Assembly: GCA_027946365.1 (NCBI GenBank)
Contig: JAPEUQ010000001.1
Span: forward strand, 1,116,001 to 1,180,000
DNA from: Kalmusia sp. IMI 367209
Lineage: Eukaryota > Ascomycota > Dothideomycetes > Pleosporales > Didymosphaeriaceae
DNA length: 64,000 nucleotides
Direction: 5' to 3'
The position numbers and the translations under genes are program-made. Below are positions 32,414 through 43,491 of the stretch, in pieces (the stretch's first letter is position 1; every line of letters begins with the position of its first letter). The notes beneath the pieces are model-generated. The model was not told the origin of the DNA. It did no database searches and saw nothing but the letters and a program-made list of their open reading frames with translations.

Positions 32414-34655
32414 ATGGCTAGAATTCTGTGCGTGGCAGAAAAGCCCTCGATAGCGAAGGCCGTGGCAAACCATCTTGGTGGCCAAGCTCGGGCTGTATGT
32501 TCCTACCTCTCGAATTTTTCCAATACTTACGCTTCTTCTAGGAAAATGTCCGTGGCATACAATGGGTGAAAAACTACAAGTTCGACTACAACTTTCAGCG
32601 ATGGGGACAGTCCTCAGTAACTTTTACTTGCGTGGCGGGCCACATTCTTGCTCCAGATTTCCACGAGCGATATCGAAAGTGGCAGTCGTGTCAGCCGTCG
32701 GAACTGTTTGAAGCACCAATTGTGACACAGGTTGCAGAAGTACTTTAGCCATTCCCCCAAGGACCAACAACTTAAGGCTAAACCTTTCCCAGGACAAAAA
32801 AGCTGTTGCGAGCAATATCGAGGCCCAAGCTCGATACAATGACATCCTTTTCATATGGACGGACTGCGACCGAGAGGGTGAGCACATCGGAACGGAGATT
32901 CGGGATATTGCACTCAAAGCGAAACCCAACATGCAGGTGTGGAGGGCGAAATTTAGTAACATTGAGAGAGCGTAAGTACAGAAAAATAGAATAAGCGATT
33001 TCACTGATAGTTGTAGGCACATCATACAGGCCGCCCGAAACCCTATCCAGCTAGACGAGGCTCAAGCGAATGCTGTTGCAGCCCGCATCGAATTGGATCT
33101 TCGTCTGGGAGCCGCGTTCACTCGCATGCAGACGCTGGCCTTGCAGTCTATGATTCCCCAACAAGGAGACCAGAGGAAGATCATCAGCTATGGATCTTGC
33201 CAGTTCCCGACGTTAGGCTTTGTCGTCGATCGATATCTGCGGGTGAGAAACTTTGTCCCGGAGCCTTTCTGGTACATCCGAGTCGGGCACGAGAAAGACG
33301 GCATCAATGTCAAGTTTTCTTGGAGAAGAGGTCATCTCTTTGACAGGATGACAGTCATCATCATCTTCGAGCGATGTTTGCTTTCAAAGCTTGCGAAAGT
33401 TACCAAAATGCAGAAGAAACCAACGAAAAAGTGGAAGCCGCTGCCATTGACGACAGTGGAGCTCCAAAAAATGGGAAGTAGGTTTCTTCGAATGACGTCT
33501 CAAGAAGTCATGAAAGCGGCTGAGGATTTGTATACCAAGGGTTGGATCAGCTATCCGCGTACCGAGACGGACCAATTCGATAGAGACATGGACTTGCGAA
33601 GGATCATTGAAAGACAGCAGCAAGACAACCATTGGGGTGCGTTCGCTACAGGATTGATGAACGGTGGATTCCATCAACCCCGCAACGGTCGCAACAACGA
33701 CAAGGCTCATCCGCCCATCCATCCGGTGAATTATGTTAACCCAACCCAACTCAACGACAAAGAAAAGCGCGTTTACGAGTTTGTTGTTCGCCGCTTCCTT
33801 GCTTGTTGTTCCGAAGATGCAGTGGGTGAAGCCACAGATGTCGAAGTCGATTACGGGGGTGAGATATTTCACGTTCACGGGCTTACGGTCATTGAGCGAA
33901 ACTATCTTGAGGTCTACCCCTACGACAAGTGGGAGAGCAGTCAGAATCTGCCTCAGTACACCGTGGGCGAAACTTTCGAGCCGAAGGAGGTAACAATGCA
34001 CGACGGAAAGACAACAGCGCCGGGTTATTTAACGGAACCCGAGCTCATTGCGCTCATGGATGCCAACGGAATCGGCACTGACGCTACGATGGCCGAGCAC
34101 ATTGCGAAGATCAAGGAGCGTGAGTATGTTATCGCACGTCCCAAAGGAGGAGGAGAGGTTGCAGGGCACGGCGGCGCGGCTGAGCGAGGTGGTGGTAGAG
34201 GGCGAGGACGCGCTCGAGGCGGCGGAAGGGGCGGCCGTGGAGGTGCAGGTGCTCAGAATGGGGCAGGAGCTACTGGCGGAGTACAGGAATTCATTCCGAC
34301 GACCCTAGGCGTAGCGCTCATCGAAGGTTATGATAACGTGGGGTTCGAGACCAGCCTCAGCAAACCGTTCTTGCGCAAGGAGGTACGAGGCCCGCGCTTC
34401 TGTAATCAGCAGGATACGCTAACGGAGTCGGCAGATGGAGGTACAGATGAAAGCAATCTGCGAGAACCGTAGCACGCGCAACGATGTGGTGCAGCAAAAT
34501 CTGGAGGAGTATAGAGCTGTGTTTGTCCGCACACAGCAGCAGATCAACGTGCTGAAAGCTGTGAGTGGGTTGAGCCATTATTGTTGAAGAGCCACTAATC
34601 TAGCCATGCACACAAGGCCATACGAAAATACGTCGTCGGCGCCAATCAAGGCTGA
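32414..34655 (+). CDS. TOP3: DNA topoisomerase III (type IA)
   Basis: Cuts and reseals one DNA strand. With the RecQ helicase (Sgs1/BLM type) and Rmi1 it dissolves recombination intermediates in the nucleus. Six exons (32414-32494, 32542-32739, 32793-32971, 33017-34382, 34435-34560, 34617-34655) give 662 residues with every phase consistent. The TOPRIM domain shows the Glu in CVAEKPSIAKAV and the DxDxE triad in WTDCDREGEHIG. The catalytic Tyr is in GWISYPRTETDQFD. Other family blocks are SYGSCQFPTLGFVVDRY, NDKAHPPIHPV and ANGIGTDATMAEHI. Unlike vertebrate TOP3A it ends soon after the core (RTQQQINVLKA, then IRKYVV) and lacks zinc-finger repeats, as in yeast Top3. A Gly/Arg-rich insert lies between residues of about 560 and 600 (RGGGRGRGRARGGGRGG). 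Confidence 0.95.
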
Positions 34656-35878
34656 GGCCCGCCGCACGCATGCCCAATAACTGCGCAATTGCATACTGCG
34701 CTGGGCCTATGTTCACTAGCTAGGCTGCCGTTTTGCTGAAATAACCGCACACTGGAAACACGTGGGCACAGCAGAGCCCAGCGGAGGCTACCATCTCGCT
34801 CAACAACGTCACAAAGTGCGAGGGGCAGTACTCGGAAAGCTGGATCCACACAGAGCGGGGCGCGAAACACCCGTTCGAGGGATTTGGCCTGCTTTCGCTG
34901 CGGGATGTGCTGCAGCGATGCGACACGTGTGTTTGCGGGGGACCTTCTTTCGTTGCCTTATCCCTCGGAGCGATGCCAATAGTCAGCCGAAGCGAGGCAG
35001 CACGCTTCCGGAGCTCCCCTCGAGCGACTGCCATGCCGCATCGTCAGGCTGTGCGAGGTCGGAGGGGTAGAAGACCCCGCGCCTGATAAGGCCAATGGTG
35101 TCGGGGCATGGGGTGGGTGTTGATATGGGTGGTATGTGTGTGTCGGCTGGGAACGGAACGGCGGCGTGGTGACAGCACCGAATGTGTATCCGTGGGTTTG
35201 AATGTCGTCGAAGACAACGGCAGCATCAGCGCATCGAAACGACACAGTTGCGCGCAGAGAGGACCGGCTGCCTTGATTTGACTGCGCAGACCGAGACCGA
35301 AGCGTGGCTTGAGTCACGGAGCGTTGGCTGAGCATGCAGATGACCATGACGCTGCCAGGTCAACTGTGGCTGCAGTGACACCCCGGTCGCCCCTTCTCAG
35401 CGCTCGACCAATGGGGATGGCGCCGCCCCCGTCCTTGTTCCGCGACCTGCTTTCCGTTATCATCTCCTGCCTGCCCTGCCTTCCTGCTGAGACCTTCAAC
35501 AAAGCACCCATCGCAACCCAACAGAATACACCAGCACTGCTACACGTACCCAGCTGCCAGCCCACCCCGTCGTCCAGCTCCTTGCTAGCACGACCACGCA
35601 CCCCGTCGCTCGCCGCCGATCATCCTCGCTCGCAGATCGCATCGCCGATCGTTCGGAACGCCCAAGCAAGCAACCTCGCTGCACGTTTGCGCTCAACAAC
35701 AACAATCGCTGCAAACCGCCCTTCGCTCGCCCCTATTACCCACCACGGACAGCCCTCGCTGTCTTCTGCCAACTTCTTCTCGCGCGCTGCTGCCCTCAGC
35801 CAGACAGTGCCTTCCCTGAGTCATCGTGTCAGCTACTCCTGCCTCACCCTATCATCCCGACCAAGACCGACCGGCACC
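34656..35878. other. Intergenic and long 5' leader of the Stb3 gene
   Basis: 1.2 kb. From 35411 an in-frame ATG exists 156 codons upstream of the chosen Stb3 start. The stretch is C- and T-rich low-complexity, more like an untranslated leader than protein. No other gene seen. Confidence 0.45.
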
Positions 35879-37015
35879 ATGGCTGCTGTCGCAACCTCCA
35901 AGCCAGTCTCCAACATTGCCGTCGCCTTCGCGACTCAGTCGGCCGCTGCGAATATACCCATACCACGCAATGGCGGACAAGCTTCCGCCATGCCGACACC
36001 CCCGAGCTCGATATCGCCAACGCTGCCGGCACAGAAAGGCAGGCCTGGCATGCCGGGCACGGTGAGGTCTCGATCGCCACTATCTGCGGACATGGACATC
36101 GACCTCGAGGACGCGCTCGAGCACGCTGCGGCGCAAGACCAGCCAGCACCCGCGCTCTCCAAAGAGGCGCTCGCAGGCCTGGACGCGACGCGTCAGATAA
36201 CGGCAATCATGCTTGCCAAACACTATTTGCCCGGGATTATATTGGGTCACGGCGCCATGCCCATCCGTGAGATGATGGCGCATCTCACCCACTCCGTCCC
36301 CGGTTTTTCAGGACTTCCGCCTTCGAAGGCCAGGAGGCTAGTCGTTGCCGCGCTGGAACATCGCGCTGGCGGCGGACTTCACGGCGAGGTCAAGTTCGAG
36401 AAAGTTGGTTGGGGTCGTTGGAGCGTCGCAGGAAATTCCTCGCAGATGAACCGGGGAGTCCCTATCGGAGCGCATGGCGCGTCTCACAACGGAATGACTC
36501 CACCCGCCAGCTTAGACAGCCCAGGTGGCCTTCACATACCAAAGAACCTGCGCCATGGGCGCGAGGTATACTCAGGGAGCTGGGCTGCAGGTTCACCAGA
36601 CAGCCGAGACGAAGACATGGCGGACCAGATGTCTTTGGATGGCTCTGAGGACAGCGAATCCGATACGTCGGATATTGACATGGAGAACGACATGGACGAC
36701 GAAACAGACGAAGAGGACTGGTCTGCCATGGGACCAGAGGCTCTCCGTCAGAAGCGCCAACCTACGCGTCCGGTCTACCGCGATTACAACTACCTTTCTC
36801 GAGCATCGGGCGCTCGTTTCCGCTCGGTCTCGTCGCAATCTGTGCCACATTCGCATGCCGCGAGAACTTCCACTCCGGCCTTTAATTCTTCTTCTTACAC
36901 TGCATCCCGTGGAAACACGGGCACTCTTCCTGCATCTATCGGCGTCACGGAATCTCGAGGCCATCTCGCAGAGCGCGAGGCCATTGAGGCTTTGATCGCC
37001 ATGGGCTCCATGTAG
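35879..37015 (+). CDS. Stb3-like Sin3-binding protein
   Basis: In yeast, Stb3 binds the ribosomal RNA processing element in promoters and recruits the Sin3/Rpd3 deacetylase complex, linking growth signals to ribosome biogenesis. The Stb3 domain lies at about residues 98-175: ITAIMLAKHYLPGIILGHG, MPIREMMAHLTHSVPGF, KARRLVVAALEH and the closing VKFEKVGWGRWSV. The rest is low-complexity, with an acidic stretch (DMENDMDDETDEEDW) and a C-terminal ERE-like end. The start at 35879 (CACCATGGCT) has a strong context and gives 378 residues. The frame is open further upstream (ATG at 35411), which would add 156 low-complexity residues. No intron. Likely nuclear, with localisation controlled by TOR in yeast; that control cannot be read here. 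Confidence 0.82.
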   Translation: MAAVATSKPVSNIAVAFATQSAAANIPIPRNGGQASAMPTPPSSISPTLPAQKGRPGMPGTVRSRSPLSADMDIDLEDALEHAAAQDQPAPALSKEALAGLDATRQITAIMLAKHYLPGIILGHGAMPIREMMAHLTHSVPGFSGLPPSKARRLVVAALEHRAGGGLHGEVKFEKVGWGRWSVAGNSSQMNRGVPIGAHGASHNGMTPPASLDSPGGLHIPKNLRHGREVYSGSWAAGSPDSRDEDMADQMSLDGSEDSESDTSDIDMENDMDDETDEEDWSAMGPEALRQKRQPTRPVYRDYNYLSRASGARFRSVSSQSVPHSHAARTSTPAFNSSSYTASRGNTGTLPASIGVTESRGHLAEREAIEALIAMGSM

Positions 37016-39301
37016 CCTGAACGACATTTGATCGGCGTTCTTCTTGACATTGCTGGGTCACGGAAGGCCAACGACGCGCATGATACTTCCTGAGCATAGA
37101 TGCTATCATCGACGCGGCATGGAAATACTGGCTTTGGGATGGAATTCTGGAATTTCTTTGTTTTGATTTTTGTCATACCCCCTCACCGTTGCTTTGAGAA
37201 GATCCGTCAAGTGCTGATGCGATCCACATTTGGGTTATACTGGGTCTTTTCACCGTCATCGTCATCATTTTGCACGATATCCTTACATCAATTCACTTCA
37301 ACACACACTATTTTGGGATGGTTTGAACGGCTAGGACAGCTGAGCGCTGAATCTACTTAGGGAGGATTTTGTTATTCCCACACTCACTGCCCGATCACTT
37401 AACTTGTCGGGTACTGCTATTGGGTATGGAACGGCGACCCCTCGATATTTTCGGCTGGCTTCTGACATTTGCTTCTACTCGGCATTCCCATTTTTGTATA
37501 TACACTTTTGAACAACACTCTACTCTCTGGCAATTGCGGGGCACTGCTAGTCGGTGGTTGAGCATTGCGCTGCCGGGCAGCAGCGCGAGTGTGATTACCT
37601 CCAATCAATCTAATACACGCTTGCAGTGCGGATGCCTGGAACGGCGGAAGCTTGCATACGGACCTTTATTGGAGACTTCTGTGTTTATTCTGCTATTCCG
37701 CTGTGCCATGTGGTGTGATGATGTACGTGTCACGGTGGAGTGGTCCTTGGGTGATCTGGTAGCCTCCACCCTTCATCATTCAACGATCGCCCACGCGTAG
37801 ACTAGCCACAACCCGTAACATTTTCGGTTCACGTAAGCCTGCGGGCCTTTCGATGAGGTAGTCCTAACACCCGTCCAAGAGAGTGACGTACAACACACAA
37901 ACACAGGGTCCAGCAAGAAGGGGCGTTGGGTGACGCAGTGGCAAAGCATACCCCGCAATACTGCTTAAAGAAGTAAGCCAGGCCCCTTGCCGTGTGCACT
38001 ACACGCCACTTATCTCACTCCTCAGGTCGGGGTAGTCTAGATACTGCTGCAGCCGCTGGGAAACGTCGTCGGCGTACCTTACTTGGTGGGTAGACCGAGG
38101 GTAGCCGGGGGGGCGATTGATGCTTCCCAGCCAAGCTTCCATTGCAGTGTTCATACCGGGACTCAAATCGTCTTCACTATCCCATAGCTCCTGCGTGGGA
38201 ATACTCGCAGTGGGAATAACTCCAAAGAGTCTTCCCGGAAGTATGCACATGCTGTGCGTTCCACGGCAGTAGTCATGCCATGGCCCAATCGCTTACGCTT
38301 ACGCTGCTCGCCTGGAGTGCAGCGACACCTTCCCCCCCCAACCCCTGGACGGGCGGTCATGAGATGGGCTGTGTGTGTGTGGGAGTGGGTGCGTAGCGAT
38401 GGGATGATGTGAGGTGGGAGGAGGGCTGGGAGTGAGTTATGTGCGCGGGCGGTACGTAAGAATACGGGGCGGAAGTATGTGTGTTATGTTTGCCGGGGCC
38501 GTCGGCCAAGCTTGAGTGGCTTTTCCTTCTTCTCCGTCTAGTTCTGTCTATCTGTAAAGAGCTCTGTGTATAGAGGTCGAATGATGGAGTAGCTGTGCGA
38601 TTAGTTTGGGGTCCGATGCAGGGTGATGTAGGTCTTGAAGTGGGTAATTGGGGCAGTGGACACCGGATGATTATCGTGCTATGTGGGTACGTAGCCGATG
38701 ACATATCGAGAAGACTGGCTGGAAGCGTTATCTCTAGAGTAGTGAAACATGCTCGTTTCCATGACCTTTGCTGATGATGAATGCCCACAATGTGTCACAC
38801 ACATCCATCCCCCCATCGCCACCCTCTCACCAGCACCACCCCCCTCCCCTCCCTATAGCAACGCTCACTATCCCTTTTCTTCTTCTCGTTACACTCTCCC
38901 TCCGCAAGACGCCCGCAGCCCGTCCCTCGTTTGCCCTGCTTTCCCTGCCCAGCAATGCATCCCCTATCCCTGTTTGAGCAAGTTACGTGGGGCAGCGCGC
39001 CCGAAGCGGCGAGACCGTCCCACCCCCCTCTTGAGTGAATTGTGCGGCGCCCTAGACGAATCAGTAGCTCATAGGACGTAACGCTGGGTGTTTTACACCG
39101 AGCGCGGCTACCGGCACGCGCCGTCTTCGGTACGTCGTCGGCCGCTGTTTTGCTGGTGCTGGTGCTGCTTGCGAGAGATAAAAGACCCCGCTACCCCTCA
39201 CCTGGCCGACGCTCGATCAACAAGCAACGAGGAATACGAAACAGCAAACTTTTTAACCCTCCCCAACTTCCACTTAAACAAATCCGATCTCTTCAGTAAA
39301 C
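37016..39301. other. Intergenic, 2.3 kb: Stb3 3' region and metallothionein promoter
   Basis: ORFs here (for example 143 codons at 37369-37800) show no domain and fall in what is probably the 3' untranslated part of the Stb3 gene. Between 38800 and 39060 the plus strand is strongly C/T-rich, typical of a fungal promoter. A TATA-like AGATAAAAGA lies near 39176, about 125 nt before the metallothionein start. Confidence 0.5.
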
Positions 39302-39492
39302 ATGTGAGTGCTGCTGGATGGGGGGATGGGCTGGATGGGCTGGAGGGGGCTAATGAGAGATAGGCCTGGCTGCGGAACTGCTGGATGCTCGTGCGCCGAC
39401 TGCGGCTGCGCGCAGGGAGCCTGCAACTGCGGAAAATGTGAGTCTTGATTATGTCAAGGTGTTCATGTGCCCCCCTGCTGACGCTGCTAGAA
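39302..39492 (+). CDS. Metallothionein, 25 residues, 7 Cys; start and stop codons split by introns
   Basis: Binds Cu(I) or Zn/Cd through cysteine thiolates in the cytosol. The first exon supplies only AT (39302-39303). A 60-nt intron (donor GTGAGT, branch CTAAT, acceptor GATAG) follows, and exon 2 starts with the G at 39364. The product is MPGCGTAGCSCADCGCAQGA followed by CNCGK. A second GTGAGT at 39438 and an acceptor ending at 39490 join T to AA, making the stop TAA. The spliced protein has 7 Cys in 25 residues, the exact size and Cys count of the Neurospora and Agaricus copper metallothioneins, and ends in Lys as the Neurospora one does. Without the second splice it would end three residues later (CES) with an eighth Cys. 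Without the first, an in-frame ATG at 39354 would add MRDR. It overlaps no other gene. Confidence 0.75.
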
Positions 39493-39846
39493 ACATGCAC
39501 TCCTTCGTCATGGCGGCGGTTGTTTCTTCGACGTTTTTCGCTTCGACAGACTGTCCTTAACACCCGCATACGATACTGAGCTCGATAACCCTTCGTCTCC
39601 GCTCTTTGGCACAACTCTTCTTCTTGAACATGTTGATCAGGTACAATGGTGGTGGAGGGTATACAGTTCAGTTCGATTAATCGAAGGCATGAAATGAATA
39701 AACAAATTGCATGAACCGCTGTGCTATGCAAGTGCAGAGATCTTGGCAATGAGATATGTGATGCTTACTATGTACATGTCGGGTATGCACAGCACAAAGC
39801 AGTGGTGCGTCCATCGCGATTGCTTATGGCAGCGCTTCGTGCGTTA
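39493..39846. other. Convergent 3' flanks
   Basis: 354 nt between the metallothionein stop and the TBC protein stop. No separate gene recognised. Confidence 0.4.
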
Positions 39847-42337
39847 TCAGCTTACAGCCCCTCTCCTGCCGACGTCCTCCAGATCGATGACTTCTTCTTC
39901 GACTTCGGCTTCTGCATTGACTTTGCCTTTGCCTTTGCTATTCTTCGCGCCACCTTTGCTGCTCACGCTCCCTCGTTTTTCGCGCACCGGCTCTTCTGGT
40001 TCATCGTCATCTCCGAAGAGGAAGCCTTTACCCTTCAGCCTGCGCTTCTCATCAGACGCAAATGCTGTGTGTGCCGTGCTGGAAGCAAAAGTAGACGCCG
40101 TCGAATTGGAGTCTTGACCAAGCATCCAGGAGAAGTTTGATGAGGCTAGCGTAGGCCGCGCACGAGGCGACAGTCTTGATGACGTTGAAGCTTGCGTCAA
40201 AGGGGACGTAGTTTGCGCATCTGAAGCAGCTGAGGCAGGGCGCGAGGGGATGGGTATCGGGGGTGCGCTTGCGGTTCGCTCTGGCATAGCGGGTGGTGTG
40301 GTAGGTGTTGGCGATAGGAGGCTAGCAGTTGCATTGGCCGTTGCCTGGAGGATCAGCATTCAGTCTCATTTAATGCATTTCAAAGAAGTCTAGGGACAGG
40401 TACTTACTGCTTGCTCTGTGGTGTCATCCACTGGTAGAGGTATTGATGAATCTTCCAGATAGACTTGGACGAACTGTACCTTCGCGATGGCTAAGCTTAG
40501 CGCTTCGATTGAGTCCTTCTTCGTCTGGTCTGTCTCCTTGTCATCCTCGCTACGCTCTTTGTGGTAGCCCCACAACTCTGCTACAGCGCTTTCGAGCATC
40601 TTTGCTAGGTTCTTGCTCCGTCTCTCCAAGCTTTCGATCTTCTTCAGTGCATTGCCAGACTGTACACGCTCTAGGACAGGTCTTCTGCTGCCAGCTGCTG
40701 GAAGTTGTGCCGGCTTTCGATACTCTCGCCCACCTGATCTAGGTGTGCCTTGTCCAGAAGGAGATGCGGACGGGGTTCCTGACTGGATGGCTTCTACATT
40801 CTTCCTTACTTCCCCTACGGCGTCCCGAATAGCCTTTCCGACACCCCATTGTGAACCTCTCTCGAGCACGTTCTTTGCAGCACCCTGTAAAAGTGCTTCG
40901 ATTCCTGCGCCCTGCTGACTAACGAATGCCCTAGGTGACCCTATGCTGTTTCTTGCGCGGTGCGAGCTATTAGAGCCGGCTGGCGAAGGTAACCGTATAA
41001 CTGGTGGTGGTGTAGCGTCAATTGGTGGTGCTTTCTTTCCATAACGCGTAATGATTTCAGCGCCTCCTTCTGGTGTTAGATGGTCACGGAGGTAGAGAGC
41101 ATCTTTGATAAACGTATAGGCCGGTACTTCTGGCACCGGATACCGCAATAACAGCGCAAATGCTTCATTGGTATCGGCAGCGATAAGATCCCAGCGAATC
41201 CGCAGTAGCATGGCGATACAAATCATGTCAACCAGCTCGAGGGTGGAGTCGATGGCGAATAGCGCGTCCCATACGTTCAATACAGAGTCGAGGGGAAACT
41301 CCCGGCCAAATAGTAGTCGTATCCATCGCCTGCATGTGCATCAGTAGAGGTTTAGAGTGAAGATTTAGTAAACATACAAGAGAAAGATTTGCGGAACAAT
41401 CTCAAGCTTCACCATATGCGAGGCCAGCTCCGGATCGGCCTTTGGAAGGTACCTCTCAAATATTCTTGCACATCGAGCGAGCATTGGAGTCTCCTTAGAG
41501 GAAGAATCGGGGTCGGCAGGCGCATAGAAAGACTTGGCGGTCTGCATGATCACGAAGAACAGGGTGAAGGTGTCGTGCTCCATGTAGGTCGAATCGAGCA
41601 TGTCCACCAGTATTGGGTCCACCCCAGTGCTTCCTGAGCCTTCCAGATCCACCGCATCTCTTTCGATGACCCACAGAAGCGGCGCCAGTATTTCGTGCAT
41701 GCCCTGTCGGTATCCTATATTCGGATGCATCTTGCACCAGACAAACAGTACATCCAGCATCATGTTCTGTGTGGCCGGCTGCCGGAAATATACGTTGTCG
41801 GGCATGCATCGTTCGATATCTTGGAAGATCTCTGCGCGGAGGGTCTCGTCGGAGCGAAGTGCTACCCATGGGGACTTTTAAGGCTTAGTAGAGGTCAATA
41901 GGCGGTATGACGAGATTGAAGGAAGGTATATGTACCTCTTCATGTTCCGTGAGGGGATCGACAGACGACTCAAGCTCGTCGGGGTGCTCGATTGCGCGTA
42001 GGTAGTGCGAGCGGAGGGAGGTGTAAGTCGCACGCGACTCTGCGATGCGGGCAGGCCATGACGAGCGGTCGAGGGTCTTGAGGAGCAGAAAGATCTAGAT
42101 GCAGTGTTATTTTCATGTGTCCTGCACCTGTGGGACAAGGTACGCTGCTACCTTCCAGCATACAGAGCGTGAGCCGGCTGTGATTTGCGGCTCTCTGTGC
42201 GAAGATACGGCTATCTTCAGGTCCGTGAGGGAGTGGAAATCGTCGAGTTGGCGCCAGTGTTTTCTAGGACCATTAGCAGAGATACGGCGGGGTTTGGGTG
42301 GAAGTTTTGCGCACTCTGCATCGGAAATGCCTCTCAT
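39847..42337 (-). CDS. TBC domain Rab GTPase-activating protein, TBC1D5-like
   Basis: Stimulates GTP hydrolysis by Rab GTPases in endosomal and vacuolar trafficking. TBC1D5 in animals acts with retromer on Rab7. Five exons (42337-42152, 42094-41936, 41874-41378, 41329-40408, 40344-39847) give 753 residues. All introns are 47-63 nt and phase-consistent. The TBC dual finger is visible: the arginine finger in AEIFQDIERCMPDN (IxxDxxR) and the glutamine finger in IGYRQGMHEILAPLLW. Then come FTLFFVIMQTAKSFY, the helical RWIRLLFGREFPLDSVLNVW and a block ending CIAMLL. The C-terminal 300 residues are Ser/Pro-rich with a coiled stretch (LKKIESLERRSKNLAKML) and a Lys/Glu tail (EKRRLKGKGFLF, then VEEEVIDLED). 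The start codon ATG at 42337 is the first giving a sensible N-terminus (MRGISDAEC). Confidence 0.9.
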
Positions 42338-43019
42338 AGCGAAGAGGGGTTTATGGAGAGGGGCACAGGCAGGAGGGCACCCTGATGTCAAGCTACGTAC
42401 TACGCTCCGATTGCGACGCCGCAAGTCGTAGCTAGAACATTGACGTGGGGCGGAGCTAAGAGCCGACATCACGTGGATGCGTGTTATCAAGAGCCGAGAT
42501 GCCGCGCGAGAATGAACCCGGGCGATGATCGACTGTAAGGACGTCTGAAGAACAAACGTGTTGAGCAATCATTATACAATGGGAGAGCAATCTAGGAGGA
42601 GTACAAGGAGCATTCACAGCAAGCTATACGACAGTCACAGATGATATTTCGATGTATTCTACTTCGGTCTATCATGGTGCTCAGATTATCGAAAGCTTCT
42701 GCACTATTTACTCAATGCAGACAAGACGGACGGGGATAGGATGGTGATCATATCTCACCGTTCCTATCCTATATGCGTCCAATCATTGCTTGGCTTGAGT
42801 AACCAAGCGCGGTGTCTTCCAAAGCCATCGAGATGGCCTGACCTCAACGTTCCCCTGGTAATTTGGTAGCGGCTTCTATTGTTGATACCATGACCGGGCC
42901 CAGAGTTCCGATCAATAGCGCTGGCATCGCGCTACTGCGATCCGTCCCAAGAGCCACGGTGACTAAGCACTTCGCGCGTCTCTGGAAAATCTTGGGTGAA
43001 AGGCGACTCAACAACAGGA
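42338..43019. other. Intergenic, 682 nt
   Basis: Upstream of the TBC gene and downstream of MED31, both on the minus strand. No gene or repeat recognised. Confidence 0.45.
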
Positions 43020-43491
43020 TCAAGCCTTCTTCTCAGGCACCGCATTCTTGAGCCCCTCCATGGTCATGAAACTGAGCAGGTTGGGATTCAGGATCTCTTT
43101 GCGGAAGCGCTCCTGCTGGAGTAGCTCCAACGCTCGGAGTGTTGGTCCAGGATGGCTATATAACACATGATCAGTCATGCACGCTATTGGCGATCATGGA
43201 TCATGTCCGTGTGCGCACGTACTGCAGAAATTTGGAGTATTTCGGCTCCTTGAAATACTGGAGGTAGCCGAGGTACGCTACGAACTCGGGCCTGTCGAGC
43301 ATCTTCTCCTGGGCCAGGTAATTGAGATAGGCGGGATTGGCAAGGCACTGCACGAACTAGGGGTACCGTCAGTGGATTGAATAGGGGGGGCTGCAGTGGT
43401 TGGGACGGACCTCGAGCTCGAGCTCAAAGCGCGAGAAGCCGCCGTAGCGGGGAAGGTTGTCAAGGCTGCCGACTCCGTCGCTGGTGCCCAT
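43020..43491 (-). CDS. MED31: Mediator complex subunit 31
   Basis: The Soh1/Med31 subunit of the Mediator middle module, connecting activators to RNA polymerase II. Three exons (43491-43411, 43356-43223, 43155-43020), introns 54 and 67 nt, give 116 residues. This small conserved protein is recognisable along its whole length: [20 protein letters not shown], then [19 protein letters not shown], then [14 protein letters not shown], then [20 protein letters not shown]. The ATG at 43491 (GCCATGGGC) has a good context. The frame remains open upstream for about 30 codons without another ATG. The exon 2/3 junction gives LHHPGP. The C-terminus is slightly extended ([13 protein letters not shown]). 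Divergent from the Pal1 gene across 1.15 kb. Confidence 0.93.

Noticed and set aside
35411..35878. N-terminal extension of the Stb3-like protein
   Set aside because: The frame is open, but the 156 residues are Pro/Ser/Ala low-complexity and the ATG at 35879 has a much better context; kept as leader.
37369..37800. 143-codon ORF
   Set aside because: Starts in the likely 3' untranslated region of the Stb3 gene, contains no domain, and its composition is not protein-like.
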